From: Pycnococcus provasolii
Lineage: Eukaryota; Chlorophyta; Pseudoscourfieldiophyceae; Pseudoscourfieldiales; Pycnococcaceae
Direction: 5' to 3'
DNA: 64,000 bases
Assembly: GCA_938743325.2 (NCBI GenBank)
Contig: OW568861.1
Span: 1,364,001-1,428,000, forward strand
Position 1 is the first letter of the stretch. Each line of letters starts with the position of its first letter. The position numbers and the translations under genes are program-made. The notes beneath the pieces were generated by a model. That model saw nothing but the letters and a program-made list of their open reading frames with translations, made no database searches and was not told the DNA's origin. Shown here piece by piece: positions 63,149-64,000 of this stretch.

Positions 63149-64000
63149 ATGTCCGACTTGTCTACGTTCCTTGCGCAGGCTAAGGTGGAGAAGTACGAAA
63201 GCAAGCTCCGCCAGCTCGGTGTACACAGCCCCGCAGATGTCCAAGAGCTCAACGATGACGACCTCGCTAGCGTGGGCATGAAAAAACTCGAGATCAAGAG
63301 ACTTAGGAACACTGGCCTGCCACCTGATGCACCAGTCGCTGTTGCCGCCACAAAGCAGGTGGCTGCTCCCGTGGCTGCTCCCGTGGCTGCTCCCGTCGCC
63401 GCTCCTGTGGCAGTTTCTACAGGAGTAGCCGTGGCCGCACCAGTCGTCATGGCATCTCCGTTCGTTCCTCTTCAACAAGCTTTGGTGATGCCAGGATGGC
63501 ACGCGGAATTGTGCGGGTGCGGTAGCGGAGACTGCCTAGTTTGCTGCACGGGTTGTGGAGCGCCGTGCTGTCTCGTCGGAGCAGTTGACAAGTACGTACT
63601 ACTATTGGTCAAAATCATAAATATCGCGTGTGTTTGTGTTGGTGTTGGTGCGGTTCTATGCACGACTCGAGTCTGTATGATTAGCGAAGAAGGAGTCAAC
63701 ACCTTACACTTACTCAAGTGCTCTTATATACTAACAAATATGACTCAACAAATACAACAGGATGTTGGTGACTGGACAAGTCGTCGAACCTTGTGGCGGG
63801 AGCGGTGTACCGTGCGTCATTCACTGTCTTATTGGCGGCTTGATTCAATCAGCTTCGATCTTGCTTGTTGGCCCGTGTGCTGCACAACTGCACTTTGGAT
63901 CGTGCTACGCTTGCACATTTCGTGGCCGCGTCCGTGCCAAGTACAACATAGGCGGTGACGGTTGCAACGATTGCTGCATCCACTACTGCTGTGGCCCATG
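63149..64000 (+). CDS. SAM-PLAC8 fusion protein (partial; 3' end off right edge); join of 63149-63591 and 63761-64000
   Basis: The ATG at 63149 begins a SAM domain (residues about 3-58, with LSTFLAQAKVEKY and VGMKKLEIKRLR). A Val-Ala-Ala-Pro repeat linker (about 68-100) leads into a PLAC8-type Cys-rich domain. Exon 1 carries CGCGSGDCLVCCTGCGAPCC and exon 2 carries VGPCAAQLHFGSCYACTFRGR and then GDGCNDCCIHYCCGP. PLAC8 proteins are small Cys-rich membrane-associated proteins linked to cell size, metal handling or calcium influx in plants and animals. The SAM fusion suggests oligomerisation or docking. Its SAM domain resembles that of the divergent receptor-like neighbour. The C-terminus is not in view. 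Confidence 0.85.
63592..63760 (+). other. Intron of the SAM-PLAC8 gene (169 nt, phase 2)
   Basis: The donor is AA|GTACGT and the acceptor is CAACAG ending at 63760, with a perfect TACTAAC branch motif at 63729-63735, 25 nt before the acceptor. Splicing joins GAVDK to MLVTGQVVEPCGG within the PLAC8 domain in frame. Confidence 0.88.

Noticed and set aside
1-64000. CRISPR array, rRNA, tRNA, transposon or viral remnant
   Set aside because: The only large repeat is protein coding with no spacers, and I saw no cloverleaf, rRNA-like, transposase or polymerase sequence.

Overview
This window is nuclear DNA of a microbial eukaryote. It holds short GT-AG introns (94-169 nt), two with a CTAAC branch-site-like motif, widely spaced single genes, and multidomain secreted proteins built from IPT/TIG-like, thrombospondin type 1, LNR/Notch and SAM modules. 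A type II membrane PC-esterase-like protein and a PLAC8 protein fit a unicellular alga, perhaps a green alga of the prasinophyte grade. The species cannot be fixed from sequence alone.

Region 1 (1 to about 49.1 kb, minus strand) is the main discovery. About 32.5 exact tandem copies of a 1,467-bp unit (489 codons) fill 1-47712. Many frames look long and open, but one minus-strand frame has no stop from 48642 to the left edge. It reads as a secreted giant protein of Cys-paired IPT/TIG-like modules. A 109-nt phase-0 intron (48643-48751) joins it to a first exon with a hydrophobic signal segment, and the splice restores one continuous IPT/TIG module. The visible part is about 16,300 residues and the C-terminus lies off the window. 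Most recurrent differences I inspected between copies are synonymous in this frame, and no copy carries a length change. A 56-bp cassette alternates between two versions and a clean hybrid.

Region 2 (about 49.1-50.03 kb) is a divergent intergenic stretch with a CCATGG minisatellite. Region 3 (50030-54203, plus) is a two-exon, 1,359-aa type II membrane protein with an SGNH/PC-esterase-like domain whose usual GDS nucleophile motif reads GSE. Region 4 (54532-61005, minus, convergent) is an intronless 2,157-aa receptor-like protein: signal peptide, large ectodomain, two LNR modules, about seven TSP1 modules, mucin-like stalk, one membrane span, cytoplasmic SAM domain. A telomere-like CCCTAA block lies about 100 bp upstream of its start. 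Region 5 (61006-63148) is intergenic with small inverted and direct repeats. Region 6 (63149 to right edge, plus) is the 5' part of a SAM-PLAC8 fusion gene.

Taken together the locus encodes cell-surface or secretory proteins: a giant secreted repeat protein, a probable Golgi glycan-modifying enzyme or relative, and two neighbouring divergent SAM-domain proteins (one receptor-like, one PLAC8) that could interact through their SAM domains. The last point is inference. No transposons, viral elements, CRISPR arrays, rRNA or tRNA genes were seen.
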